Assembly: GCA_050084515.1 (NCBI GenBank)
Contig: CM114272.1
Coordinates: 6,076,001-6,140,000 of the forward strand
Source of the DNA: Blasia pusilla
Lineage: Eukaryota; Marchantiophyta; Marchantiopsida; Blasiales
Direction of reading: 5' to 3'
DNA length: 64,000 bases
The notes beneath the pieces are model-generated. The model was not told the DNA's origin and ran no database searches. It saw only the letters and a list, made by a program, of their open reading frames with translations. Both the position numbers and the translations under genes were made by a program. The first letter of the stretch is position 1; each line of letters opens with the position of its first letter. This document shows positions 22,281 to 34,353 of this stretch, piece after piece.

Positions 22281-22620
22281 GAATGTGACTGCAGAGCGCA
22301 CTATTTTAGAGTGCGAGATATTTTTCCATTTGGTGTTCACTGATTGGAGGGACGCGATGGTATGGTTTGGAAGGACTATATATATGCGTAATTGTGCACC
22401 ATGTCTCTTTCCTAAAATTGAAGGTACGATTGATCCGAGCTTAGTTGTAGTTCTTGTAGGTTTGCATTATATGTTGTGTGGTTTTTCCCGTGGTACAACC
22501 ACTATGCTAGTCTGTGATCAAGAGTGTATAAAGGTATGGCATATGGCATATCTGACACCACCAATCACTAGGGTTCCTCGGGGAAGAATGGATGTGCCCC
22601 AATTATACATAGAATAGATA
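22281..22620 (+). pseudogene. PHD-finger domain remnant after gypsy integrase
   Basis: Reads MLCGFSRGTTTMLVCDQECIKVWHMAYLTPPITRVPRGRMDVPQL. The CDQEC, WHM and LTPP blocks align with the copy at 13,004-13,305, but several zinc ligands are changed, including the last CxxC. It precedes 3' untranslated DNA and an LTR, as expected for the C-terminus of pol. Confidence 0.75.
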
Positions 22621-23094
22621 CTAGGGAGGTATAGATCCTAACTTGTGTTTGTGATATGGATAACAACAAGACGACCAATGATGGGGCCACATGAGCATCT
22701 AGCCTTTTTGCTCTCAACGTCCTACAAATGTACGTCATGGTAGGCAGGGATATATGGCTATCAAGAGCTAAATAGGCACATTGGTTTTGTGCCTATTTAA
22801 CTAAAGCCATGTTAGGGTTTTGTGGTCATTCCGCACGCGCAACTTTAGGCTTGAGAGGAAGTCTGGGAGAGCTCACGATGTACAATGTGTGTAGATTTCA
22901 GTAAAGCGACATGAGAATGTTTGATTGTGGATGTAGCTTCAGCACGAGAAGTTAAGCACATCTCGTGTGATTCATATCTCGTGTGATTCATATGAGTGAT
23001 TGTCAATTTCTTCCAAAAATATGTATGCAAACGAAAATTGTCATGTCTTTTAGGATATATCAACCAGATCTAGTAAAGTACCTTTGAGGATAAT

Positions 23095-23444
23095 ATAGGA
23101 CACGGATCACTTGAGAGAGCAGGTTTCCCCTTCGTTTCATCTCATTTGCAGCCATATAGAGAAACTTACTATTTCAAGTAAGCTAGCATTTGAATATAGT
23201 TGAATTTACACTTTGGGAATTGGCCCTTGACCTCCAATAGCAGGTCAAGAGCAAAGGAGTGACCTGCAAACATAAGTTATCGTGGAGAGAGCTTGGGAGA
23301 GGGAAAGGGGTATACCCAAGGAGAGAGAGAGTTTTGGAGCTCATTCTCTTTTTTTTTTAACTTCTTGGCATGAGACGATGGAGGTATGGTCCTCCTTGCC
23401 TTGTGAGTAACCCAAGCTTCTCATTAGGAGAGAGGGTTTGGTTT

Positions 23445-23446
<2 letters not shown>
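23095..23446 (+). repeat. Gypsy LTR copy (sense plus)
   Basis: This is the reverse complement of 42,787-43,167 and 62,096-62,490, sharing GAGAGAGCAGGTTTC, TTGACCTCC..AGGTCAAGAGC, GGAGAGAGCTTGGGAGAGG and CTTGGCATGAG phrases. Its sense agrees with the plus-strand integrase and PHD pieces just upstream, so it is probably their 3' LTR. A (GA)n tract follows. Confidence 0.8.

Positions 23447-23501
<55 letters not shown>
23447..23501. repeat. (GA)n microsatellite
   Basis: Pure GA dinucleotides, next to the LTR copy. Confidence 0.97.
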
Positions 23502-23505
<4 letters not shown>

Positions 23506-23879
23506 GTTGAGAATCAAATATGATTTTCTTGGATATATTTTGGTACTTGATTGTCTCGATGTTTGGATGGCACGAGTTAGTATGGTATCTTGTGTGTTTG
23601 TGTTAGCTTTGTGTTCGGTGACAATAATGTTTTTTGTGTGGCAATGTGTATGCGCATGAAAAAGGCTTCGGTATACATTATAGGTATTCCTGAAAGACAT
23701 ATATATGTAGATGGAATTCTATGGGAAAACGTATGCCATATTTTTTTTGAATCTACATACAAGAATTTGAATAGGGAGAGAATAGAATAGAAATTTAGAG
23801 TAGGATCTAGGATTTGTGAAGATAGAAAGGTTGAGAAGTTTTTTGGGGAGTATGCCTATGCTACATATATGGTTATATA

Positions 23880-24740
23880 AGCCAAAAAAGATAAGAAGGA
23901 TAACTACATGGATATGCAGATGTGTGGTGATTATAAAGTCCTTAATTGATAGAATATAAATGGCAAGTATATTATGTTCACTCTTGAGGAGAGCTTTAAT
24001 ACCATCATCCATCTTGAGATCTTGAGTTTGTTGGACCTCTATGTTGGCTATCATAAGATGTTATTTATAGTGGACGATAGGTATAAGTCAACATTTTGGG
24101 GATATATCCTCATAAGAAAAATTTATTGTACGAGTGGTGCTTCTTGCTATTTAAGTTGAAGAATGCGGCAACCAGGTTTCAGAGGGCTACAAACTGAATT
24201 TTATCAATAATTCACTAAATTTTCTCAATATGTCATTGATGAAATCATAGTCTTTAGTGTGATGATGGAGGATCACATCAAACATCTCCACATGATTTTT
24301 GAGAGGTTGGGGGTATATGGCTTAAATCTACTTATGGAAGTGCATTTTCTCATGCATGTCAAAGACTAGGTGGAGCAAGCTGGGACTTTGAGCAATATTA
24401 ACCCAACAAGATGATAAGGTAAGTGAGTTTGTAGTGGCATACGCTAGCCACTCAAACAATACTATGGAGACAAAGTATAGCTTATATAAGGAAGAGGCTA
24501 ATTCAGTTGTAATATTAGTGCAAGCCATGCTAGATTTTCAATCATGCTATTTTTTTGGAACATCATTCACACTTGTCACGGATCATCATCAACTAAAGTG
24601 GTTGATGGAGCCTGAGAAGCTTATAAGGAAGCTCGTTAGATGGGCATTGTTGTTTTCGGGGTGTGTTTTTCAAACACTTGAACCAAGATGTGGACAAGTT
24701 GACCCACAACCAATGAATGAGGCAACATGATGAGACAAGA
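23880..24740 (+). pseudogene. Highly decayed gypsy reverse transcriptase and RNase H
   Basis: RT blocks MQMCGDYKVLN, FTLEESFNTIIHLEILSLLDLYVGYHKML and LKNAATRFQRA, with VIDEIIVFS in place of YIDDI, are visible at 23,910-24,290. RNase H blocks FVVAYASHSNNTMETKYSLYKEEANSV and TLVTDHHQLKWLME lie at 24,430-24,615. It differs more from the other copies than they do from each other, so it is an older or separate lineage. Confidence 0.8.
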
Positions 24741-24974
24741 GATGGTTGGAATTAGGAGTTTAATGTGGAGAGAGTGATAAGTTGGCATACAACCGCCTTC
24801 TTCAGTTTGATGACACCATGTCACATGTGGCAGGTTGTGATGATGGACCTTCATGGTTGTGAGGCCAAGGCAAGTGAGTCAAATATGAAATATCCATATG
24901 ATGTGGAAGTCTTTGAGTGTATTCCTACAAGAGTCATAACATGCACATTGTGTGCCAAAGAGGGAGACTAAGTC

Positions 24975-26820
24975 CTATCAAGCTATGAAGTTTTGATGGG
25001 AGGTTCTTTACAAGGGTGACACATGGCCTATTTAATGCCACCATTTGATGTGGTAACACAAGGTTCCTCATGGAAGATAGTTATATCCCAAATATATACA
25101 ATCTATGCTACATAGTTAGGATTCATTGAGACATGGATTGCAAATGGGAGACTAAAAAATAGACAAGCACTTGTGAGGATATGAGGGGTTTCATAACTTT
25201 CCCCTATGGTACTCACTTCACTCAATACACAAAGTGGGAAAGTAATCATATCCAAAGATGTGGGAGGGAAAATGAGAAACCCAATCAACATTCTAAATGA
25301 CTTTGGAAAGTACATTATGTAAGGTCTTGTGATGATCCTATAGTTGTAGCAATAGATTTCATATTAGGAATTAATTAGAATACTATAGACTTTGCAAAGT
25401 GTTTTTTTCCATCTTTTGAGGTTGGAGGGATATTTTCCAAAATGGATGCAGAGAAGTGAGAAGTGGAGAGACATAATTAAGAACCTTTGCACATAATATC
25501 TCATAAAGTTTAATCTCAATAAATCCTTGAACCTCCCCATGTAAACCCTTACATCTTCTCCACAAGTATATTGTGAGCCTTCAACATGACTAGCTGATCA
25601 TAGTCAAGTACTTGCTATTTCTCAAAAAAAAATTGCTCACAATATAACCTAGCTATACACCTATATGTCTGATTGGTGGTTTAACTACTTCTAGTCCAAC
25701 TCATGCAATAATCCACCTCGTCTCGCCTTAAATTTCCATCATTCATTTGATTTTTGTTTGTGTTTGAAACACATGGATGTAGAATTTTTGGTAGATTTTT
25801 TAATCCTCATCCTTTCTTGTGCTATAAAACTTCTGATGGGGGAGGGTGGCATTCAGATCTCATATTATCCCATATGAAGAAGAAGTAAAACTTGATGGAT
25901 TCACATTAGGAGCTTAAGGGTGATTTATTGAAGGCATGGGAGGTAGAAAATTAGGGGTGAATGTATAAAAAAAAATCCTTATTATCACTTTTTTGTGATA
26001 TTGGAACTTCTTCATGTTTTACTCACTCCCTTCTTGATCAAATTTAACTCATCTAGAAGTATGTCCTCTATCTTTTTGGTTGGACTAAGGATCTTTTCCC
26101 TCATTTAAACCATTTTGTTTTTCAAAGGGTTTTTTTAAGTATCCCAAATATTTAGGTTAAGATAGACTCTTGTAGGTTGTAAGAATAAATCCAAATCTCC
26201 CATCGAAAGTAATTGAGCATGAAATATACCAAAAATCTCAAGTGCTTATCTTGAATGTGCAAGGATTGGGAATGTACAAAAAAACTTCAAGAGTTTGGGC
26301 CTAATCTCTTGATTAGGTAAGAATTGAGTGTTCAGTCCAAAACCACACTTTTATGGAAACCTTTTGGGATCAGTCACTTTTATCATATATATCTCGTGCT
26401 CATAGTTTGGGAAACAAGGCTCAAAAGGTTTTTCAATTTTTGGAAGAAAATGCACTTTCAAGACAAGGCTCAAAAACAATTATATTACACGTTCTTTAGG
26501 CATTTCTGAAAGGTGACCTTAAATGTAGCTAAATGAAAACAAAAAACTGACTATGTTAAATTTGAAAACTAACTAAAGGTTAATTTCGAGTTAGCCCAAA
26601 GTGGTTACCCCTCACATCAATTGAATGGTTAAGTATGGAGTTTAACCATATGTTGCTTGGGTATTTCAATTCTAAGTCACTATTTTTTAGATTTAGGGCA
26701 TATGATATTGTGCGAGGATATTGTGATGAGATAATTCCACCTTCTGTGTCAATATCGCAAACTTATAGATTTTCCCCCACTTCTGAAAAACATAATTGAA
26801 AGTAAAAAAAAGAGAATGAA
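24975..26820. other. AT-rich segment, nothing recognised
   Basis: AT-rich, with short unrelated open frames. No domain, RNA or repeat structure I can support. Confidence 0.5.
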
Positions 26821-28640
26821 TCCTAACTGCATGATCTGGAGTGATTGAGATCATGATCTTAGTGATCCCCATCATCGCCAAGGTTTGATAGAAAATTTAG
26901 GATCAAATATTTGATGTGTAGTTTTTGGGAAAATTTAGAAAAGAAATTAGGAAATATTTCGGTTTTTGGCTTGTAGGTAAAAAGTAGGTGCCATGTCAAT
27001 GGTGTCAATGGTATCCAATGTTAGGATTAAATATTTTGAAATATCTTAGAAAAAATAACCGAATTTTTTTATATCCAAAAAAATTATTATCTTTCTATTT
27101 TTCCCATTTTCTCCCTTTTCTCCCAAAAATTGTCTTCTTATTTTTCTTAAAGGAGGAAATTTGACAAAGAGCAAGATAATAACAAGATTATGATAGTGGA
27201 TGATGTGGATGAAGAAGTTCATTTCCCTACTAAATATTTCCTTTTTCCTCTTTTCTTTTTGGTTTTTCCGTTCATTCTTTTTCCAAATTGGGGATGTGGA
27301 CAATTTTAGAGTGATCCCAATCATCCTCCCTATTTTTTTGGTTTTTTTTCCCCGTTCTCCAAGGAAAATTTCAAATCTTGGGGAAAATGATAAAGTCTTA
27401 TAAGAGTGGAAAATCTAATAAGTATGAGGAAAAATGCAGTTCCTATCATTCTCCATGAAATCTTTTGTTTTTTTACGAAAGAATTCCTCACTTTTTCCTA
27501 GATTTTAAAATTTTAAAATTTAATAAAAAAAAGGAATAAAATAAATTATAATTAAGAATGATTTAGATCATTTACTTCTTGATTTCAATCATCCCTTCTA
27601 TTTTTACCCTTTGATTTTTCAAGATTTGGAAAGAGTTTGTGGAAATAAAGGAAAAAATACAAGTGTATAATAGAGGGTAATGAGGATCATACACTTTCTT
27701 TTCCTAATCATCCTTTCCATTATTCTCATATTTCTTGAAGAAACCTAAAAAAATGGAGCTTTTCTTGAAAATAAGGAAGAAAGGGCAAAATGGTAATTTT
27801 TATATTGTGAAGGGTGATTGGGATCAAACATCTTATGGTCCCAATCACCACTTCCATTATTTTCATAATTTATCGAGTATTTTTGAAAATAAGGGGAGAA
27901 AAAAGCAAGGAAACATGGAAAAGTAATGGTGAAGGATAATCCAAACCATTAATTTTTTTTATCTTGATCAACTTGATTCTCAATTATAAAATTTCTCAAG
28001 TTCTCCAAAAAGGTTAGAAGTGTTCTTGGAAAATAGGAAAAGAACTTGAAAGAAATGACAACAAATAAATCATCCTAAAAGGTGATTTGGATCGAGCAAT
28101 TTTGCTCAGTGCACATTACTACTTATTTTTGTAGAGTATGAAAATAATTCCATGCATGTCGATGATCACTCTTGAATACAATCTCCCCTTGTTTGTTTCT
28201 TCCTCCCCCTTATTTTCAAGAAAAACTAAGAACTTTGGCAAAACATGAGAAATTATGAAAATAATGATTTAGGCAATTGAGATAGGGAAGTGTATGATCT
28301 CGACCGTCATTCATAAAAAATATCATAAATTATCATCCTAGAGAAATTCTTGATTTGAAAAAAATTTATTTATGTGCAGAAGCAATAAAGTGATTAGGAT
28401 CAACAAGTGTATAATCTTGCTTGCCCTTCATCATGATTTTTTTTCCCTCCTTTTAAAGATAAAATCCTAATTCTGGGAAGAAAAGAAGAATTTTAAAGAG
28501 AAATTGATTACCATAAAAGACTATTTTACAATTCCACTTGTAGGAGGTCCATGTGGGGATGAGGAAGATAGGAGATATGACATGGGAAGATAGGAAGTGA
28601 GATTGACTTCAAAAAGTAAAACCATTATCAATTTCATAAA
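26821..28640. repeat. Degenerate tandem repeat, about 115-150 bp unit
   Basis: The phrase GATTGGGATCA...(T/C)CCCAATCATC followed by CCATTATTTTC and a purine-rich GGAAAATA..AAAA run recurs with changes near 26,845, 27,311, 27,556, 27,676, 27,810, 27,930, 28,080, 28,275 and 28,390. The same repeat appears at 36,170-36,700. Confidence 0.7.
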
Positions 28641-28929
28641 TTTGCTTTATTCCAAGTGAGGAATATAGTAAGTTGATGTAGTAACAAATCTGCCCAAAAA
28701 AAGTGGGAATTTACTTATACAAAATGATTCTCATTCCTTCCAACAACAAAATGGGCTAGTGGATTCTTATGTCATATTTTGATTCATTCAAAACATAAAA
28801 TAAAACTAAATACATATATGCTTGGATGGGAAGTAATGCTTTAATGTTGTTTTACACTTCATGAAGTCTTTGCAAGAAAAGGGGGCTTAGGCTATGAATA
28901 AGGTACTAAAAGGGGTCTTTTTGGTGTTA

Positions 28930-29580
28930 TGACGCCACTGCGAGGGGATGGAAAATTATTACCCAAAAAGAGTCATATTTTACCACTACTCAGACGTTGT
29001 AAATTTTACCATCCCCAAATTTTAATACCTTTCAAATATGGTAAGTTATAATGTCTTAGGAGTGGTAATTATGGTTTTAACAACCTTTAGAGGAGGTAAA
29101 TTACTACTAAACTAAGGCAGTAATTTTTTTCACTTATGTGTAGGAGTGGTAAAGTTATCTCTTCCCAAATATGGTAGGAATATTTTCCGTCCTTCAAGGG
29201 TTGGTAATGTTACTATGAAGATGGTAAATTTTTTTACTCTATTAGTAGGGGTGGTAAGTATATCTCTCTTAGACATTGTAAATTTTTTTTACCTCCATCT
29301 AATATTGGTAATATTAACTATGCTAATATGATATATGGTAAACTTCATTTACCACCACTCACCCACCGTAAGTTTATCTCGTTGGTGTAGTGGTAAGTCC
29401 ATCTTTACCTATTCTAGGGATGGTAACTTTACCTCTTAATGCATGTTGTAAAATTAGCTAACCACTAAAAGGACATGGTAGTTTACAAATTACCAAGGGT
29501 GGTAAATTGAATTTATCCCTTGAAAGAAATGATAATTTGCCCACCATGAGAGGTGGTAAATTGTACTTGCGCACGAGAAA
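28930..29580. repeat. Cluster of short GGTAA(A/G)TT / TTACC motifs in both orientations
   Basis: More than 20 copies of GGTAA or its complement, many preceded by GTGGTAA or AGTGGTAA and spaced about 25-40 bp. Dense short motifs in both orientations resemble the subterminal repeats of CACTA elements, but I find no matching terminal inverted repeats. Confidence 0.65.
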
Positions 29581-29589
29581 AAAACTTGA

Positions 29590-30590
29590 GAATCAAAATA
29601 AAAAAGATGGAAGGAAAATTCTGCGATAGAAAGGCAATAAAAAAAATGTAAGAAAAGAGGGGAAAATTTTCCTTTTGTTTTTTGTGACATGCTACGATAC
29701 GTAATATGATTGTAAATCCAATAAGAGGATGTGGACCCATTTTATGATGGCTACAACATTACAACTAAAAATCCCTAGTTTTTACGATGTGGTGTCGCCA
29801 ATTTAGGACACCATCCATGTCCTAAATGACCCCCGGAAATCATCCCTAAAGTGCCATCATAACTAAGTCTTACAATGTTGCAATATCATAAATAGCATGA
29901 TGCTACAATTTAAAATATTTGATAAGGGGTAAAGCGTTTTACGAGGGTGGAAATATCCAAAAGGTTTGGCAAGGGATCTTTTTATGATGTCCTACTGATC
30001 GTAAAATTAGTTCGAAAACAAGTTTTTAATTCTGTCACATCTGAGTAGCCGATAGGCCGAGATGTATTGTGGATAGGGCGTAGGAGCCAACGGACTATCT
30101 TGAGTGTAACTTTATCCCACAGCATCGGATGAGGTTGATGATAGTGTCAGGAACGTTGTTGCTGACAACTTTCATATTGAGGTCTTTCAGAACCGGGTGA
30201 CTTGTTGACCATGTCACCCATGTCTTCCCTTCCGACTACGTCCGACTTTACCATGTCACTCCCGCCAACTGTGGTACCATGTCGGACTGCCCTATCACGT
30301 TCAACCTCTGCAACTCCACCACATCCACTCGGCCCTGACCACATCCGCATGCGCCATACCACGTCCAAAGGGGGGAGAGAAATAAATGCGGGAAGGGGGG
30401 GGGGAGGGGGGCGCGTGCCGTCGCCGCCCGCCGTCTGCCCGTTTGCGGCCTAAACGCCTTTGCACCCCGGAACAGAAAAATGACCAACACCTACAACACA
30501 CGCGTCTCCAAGGGCTCCCAACCAAGGCAACTCGCTTGCCTACTTGCAAACAACGAATTCCCACCAACCCCATGAAATCTTTCTCATGTA
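29590..30590. other. No gene recognised
   Basis: AT-rich to about 30,150, then a more GC-rich part with a G-run near 30,395. The overlapping open frames at 30,147-30,600 on both strands carry no domain. Confidence 0.45.
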
Positions 30591-30890
30591 AAAATAAAGA
30601 GTAGTAAAAATGGCACATCCTGCCTAAAACTCCACTCCTCAATCTACATCGGCATATCGAGCCTCGTCCACCCTGTGCTATCAAGGAATCCGGACGCTAG
30701 CACCCTAGTCCTATCTCACACACATACAAGAGAGGTGCTCCAACGGCCCAACATAAGAAAGATGGCTTAGGAAAGCCACCTTCCTCTCTTATATAGGGTT
30801 GGGAAGAGCCAAGAGGCTCTTCCCCTTAAAATAGCCCTCCCCTTGGTAACCTGCGCGCACAAGTTACCAGAGGTCCGATGTGGGTGAGTT
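30590..30890 (-). repeat. Gypsy LTR fragment with TATA and 3' segment
   Basis: Positions 30,728-30,880 match the LTR fragment at 12,485-12,600. On the minus strand a TATATAAG (30,789-30,796) is a likely LTR promoter. About 70 bp at 30,595-30,660 is the inverted copy of 34,117-34,187, including GATGTAGATTGAGGAGTGGAG. Confidence 0.65.
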
Positions 30891-31593
30891 CGGTTACGCA
30901 GTGGAGAGTTTTGCGGGACTAAGTGTCTCGCGAGCGTGGATGGGATTCGTGACAGGACTTTTTCGGTCGTTACGAGTAGGTTGGAGGATGACTCATTATT
31001 CTTCACTGACTGGGAAGTGCGAGAGTTGACGATGGAGTGTCTGTGCGCATGATGTCGATGGGTTGTCCGCATCTGTTGACGGGAGGATCGACGTGTTGGT
31101 CGAGGAGAGTGTTGTGTTGTGGACGTTGTCGTGTCACATGGAGGAGTGCGTGTTGACGGTGCCGTAGGTTGGAGGGCTTAATCAAGTTACCCATTCGAGT
31201 TCCTTTTCCTACACTTGTCATGTGTGATTGAGAGTGCTAGGTAGCCGGTAGTAGTTGGTGCTAGGTGGGTGCAGCGATGGTGACGAGGGTAGATTCTTTT
31301 CATGTGTAGCATGTTGGTGGATATATGATGGTTGCCGCGTAGGGGTTGCATGTATGACCCGAGAGTGTCGCTAGGTTAGGTGAGTCAGTTGGGAGGCTCA
31401 TGGTGAGCCCGAGTGTTGAGTGTGCGTGAGGCCGGGTATGTCATCACGGGATTGATGTTAGCATAGGTGAGCTAGTGAGGAGTGTGGGAGACTCTCGGTG
31501 ATTCTGAGTGCTTGAGCGGATGAGACAGGGTTTGTCATCACGGCGTTCTTCCAGGGTTCGGAAGAACGGGGTAGTGCGAGCAGTGGTAGTGGT

Positions 31594-32900
31594 GTGACAC
31601 GGAGTGGAATGAGATACCGAGGGGTTACCAATGAGGAGCTACCTCGACATCCATCCGTGGGTGGATCGTCATCACTAGACATTGGTTCTGGTGACGAGAT
31701 TGCAGATAGAGACAATAGTACTTGGCAGGAGATGGACGACATGGGCCATCGGGGCATGCGTCATTTCTCAGGTGCACTGGGCACCATCGACTTAGATGAT
31801 TTTATCCAGGAGTTCAACACGTGGTGCGCCTTCTAGGAGATACAGACCCCGACACGGTTCAACCCTTTCATGGCATGGAAGGGGTTGTTCTAGCACTTGG
31901 AGGGTCCTCCGATGGATGACTACATGGAGTTTTGATCACTATATTCAGTAGAGATCAATGCTTGGAGGATGTATTGGGATCTAGGGTATGTGTCCACTAG
32001 TGGTCGCGAGGCATATGATGGGATTGTGAGAGGAGAGAGACCCACACCATCTGCCCGGAGACTAGATGGAGAGGAGGGCAGTGAGACAAGCAATGTGGCA
32101 GAGACCTTTGGTGGTAGAGGGCCACCCAACTTTAGCCCCAGAGTGGAGTTCTATCGACAGTTGGGGAAGAGCTACCAGGGCGTACGCACCGACAAGCTGA
32201 AGAGTCTACAGGATTTTCAGCGACGATCGGGTGAGAATTTGAGAGAGGAATTCACACGCATGAGGAGACTGATCATTGATACGTATGGAGTGACTAAGGC
32301 GCAGTTAGTCCAGTATTGGTACGGGGTTCTGGACCGAGAACTACGGAGGAGAGTCCGAGATGCGGTGCTGATTCATACAACGAAGCCCACATTGAAGGTG
32401 GTCTTTGAGTTGTCTGAGCGTATTGAGCTCAACATGAGTGAAGAGCAGGTAGTGACAGCTGGATTTTCTCGAGAGTCGAGGGATCCACAAGCGACGGTGA
32501 CCCCACAGGTTCCACAACGAACACCATTACCACGGGAGCGGGCCGGTGTGCCCAGAGAGCAGGGCGGGTATCCTGAGGCTATGAGGCAACGACCTGTACC
32601 TACATATGTTGCCGAGCAGGGACCGATGTGGTCTTGTTGAACGTGTGGAGGGGCCTATAGGCAGAGAGACTGCCCACAGCATGGGAGAGGACCACGAGCG
32701 CCTCCGATTTCTCAGGAGCCATAGAGGATGGCCCCACCACAACCCTAGTGTGACTATTGCCACACATATGGTCACACTAGGGATAGATGTTTTGACCTTC
32801 GCCGAGAGGCACGTCCAGAGGTAGGCCGAGGGCCTGGGGGCGATCGTCCTGGAGGAGGTTGGGGAGTTCTTACTGGACGTGGTGGTAGAAGATCACCACC
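31594..32900 (+). pseudogene. Gypsy gag with two zinc knuckles
   Basis: One reading frame holds the capsid-like region (RHFSGALGTIDLDDFIQEFNTWC, FNPFMAWKGLF, PPMDDYMEF), then FQRRSGENLREEFTRMRRLI and VVFELSERIELNMS. Two zinc knuckles follow, a damaged CxTCGGAYRQRDC and an intact CDYCHTYGHTRDRC (CX2CX4HX4C), with an RG-rich tail. Same-frame stops are TAG at 31,834, 31,891, 32,722, 32,746 and TGA at 31,933, 32,638. Apart from stops the frame is intact for more than 1 kb, so decay is mainly by point substitution. Confidence 0.88.
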
Positions 32901-33445
32901 AGCCAGAGGAGATGGAGCAAGAGCACCAGAGCCGGAACTTCTCTCACGCATCGATCAATTGGAGGAGAGGATTGCTGCCATGACGATGATGCAACTCAGG
33001 GAAGGCACGGAGCCGCGAGCAGGTAGTGTGGCTCCAACTTCTACCTCTTACCCTGACCCGGGTGAGGATCTCGCCAGTATGGGGTTTATGTGTAGTGCAG
33101 CCCAAGTTGAGGCAGTTGTAGTGGTGACTCGGAATGCTGCGAGAGGTACCAAGCCATTGAGAGGTGGAGTTGAGATTGACCCACGAGAGGGGATCAATGG
33201 TCGGCAGGCCAGGGTTCCACAATCATTCACATTGTCGGAGGCACTACACACGCCATCGATGGTGCCTCGATGGCTAGCGGTGCATCGGGAAGGCGGCGTG
33301 TTTAGCGTTGGGTTTACGGAAGGCCGAAATTGAGCCTTGTCCCTTCCAGATACAGACCTCAATTGGGGGCGTGTCATCCATGTAGTATATGACTCGACAA
33401 GAGATAGTTGTCAAAGTCTAGCCAGAGCATGAGACGGATAGTGCT
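32901..33445 (+). pseudogene. Gag-protease spacer with possible coiled coil
   Basis: LLSRIDQLEERIAAMTMMQL suggests a short helix or coiled coil. A Pro/Gly-rich linker, FMCSAAQVEAVVVVTRNAARG and ARVPQSFTLSEAL follow. A similar order occurs in the minus-strand copy at about 58,300-58,520. No DTG or DSG protease site could be found. Confidence 0.6.
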
Positions 33446-33745
33446 ATGGTGCGCACACGTGCGATTACGACACCAACTGAGTCGTACGATGTGTTGGTGG
33501 GGAGTACAGTGTTATATCCCCTAGGATTCATCCTTGAATTATGGGAGGAGACCATTGCTTATCGGCCAGGGTGGCGGTCAGGTGAGGGCCAGATGAGTCA
33601 ATTATCCGTGCAGTTTGCGGGACAAGATGGTCAATCACGACGCGAGTTTATGACCACGTTGGCAGATTTTGGAGTAGAGATGTTGGCCCCATTGGATACC
33701 ACACCCATTGTGTGGCAGTGCCCAAAGGAGGGTGTAGGGTGTTAG
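33446..33745 (+). pseudogene. Gypsy aspartic protease C-terminal part (tentative)
   Basis: The phrase SYDVLVGSTVLYPLGFILELWEETIAYRPGW resembles the end of retroviral-type proteases (the YDVxLG block) and its downstream tail. The catalytic Asp region is not recognisable upstream. It overlaps the methyltransferase frame by 34 bp in a different frame, most simply explained by a one-base indel joining what was a single polyprotein. Confidence 0.5.
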
Positions 33746-34106
33746 ATCTCTTTGGAGGGATTAGCACCGGATTGGTTGTAGTATTGCACGCGGGCATACG
33801 GGTGCATCAATACCTGTATGTGGAGAGAGATGAGACCGCACGGCGAGTATCATTACGTCACGTGGCGAGATTGGTCCAGAGGTATCCTGAATTGTTGCTG
33901 GTATCTGCAGTACGGGGATATCAGCATACACTACCCGCCGACATCTCTTTGGTGGGGGCGCAGGATCTGGATAGAGTTGGCACCATTCATTTGGTGATTG
34001 CTGGATGGCCATGTCAAGGTCATTCATCAACTGGCCAAGGATTTGGATTGCAGGATCCGAGGTTAGGGATGTTTTGGGAGATGCCTAGAGTAGTACGACA
34101 CTTGCA
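33712..34106 (+). pseudogene. C5 DNA cytosine methyltransferase, N-terminal half, inside gypsy element
   Basis: Open, without stops, for about 130 residues. Motif I is VLDLFGGISTG (residues 10-20, cofactor binding). A following VERDE may be motif II. Motif IV is VIAGWPCQGHSS, with the catalytic Cys at residue 101 (34,012-34,014). The part GLQDPRLGMFWEM leads towards motif V. The order I before IV is canonical, unlike plant DRM enzymes; the look of motif I, and of motif VIII in the minus-strand copy, is DNMT3-like. There is no start codon at the frame's beginning (GTG), as expected for part of a polyprotein. The enzyme would transfer a methyl group from S-adenosylmethionine to C5 of cytosine. 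It is truncated after about 34,106 and cannot work. Confidence 0.9.
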
Positions 34107-34116
34107 GGAGAGTCAG

Positions 34117-34330
34117 ACATGTTGCCGATGTAGATTGAGGAGTGGAGTTTTAGGCCGGGTGTGCCGTTTTTACTACTCTTTATTTTTGTTGTGTGATCTC
34201 CATATATATGTATGAGTTGATTTTTGTACATATGTGGATTGACCCGTGTGTGGGGAAGATTGGTGTTGTGTGGTGTAGATGTGACTAGCTATGTATATTG
34301 TGTAGCGATATGTATACGCATGACAATCCC
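34117..34330 (+). repeat. PHD tail and 3' untranslated region of gypsy copy I
   Basis: Begins with the codons for CCRC (likely last PHD ligands) and GATTGAGGAGTGGAG. Positions 34,205-34,330 align with the minus strand of 12,800-12,905. The first 70 bp recurs inverted at 30,595-30,660. Confidence 0.65.
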
Positions 34331-34353
34331 CCAAAAAAAGAGTAGGAGTGCTA

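Larger units (their letters stand above)
31560..34330 (+). mobile_element. Ty3/gypsy copy I (gag - protease - methyltransferase N-half - deletion - PHD tail/3' region)
   Basis: Gag, a protease C-terminus and the first half of a C5 DNA methyltransferase run in order to about 34,106. At about 34,117 the sequence jumps to CCRC, which looks like the last CxxC of the PHD finger, and then to 3' untranslated DNA matching that of element C (12,800-12,905). RT, RNase H and integrase have been deleted. Confidence 0.85.

Noticed and set aside
30595-34187. The inverted 70-bp pair as terminal inverted repeats of one DNA transposon
   Set aside because: Both pieces match gypsy 3' regions, and no matching target duplication or transposase is present.
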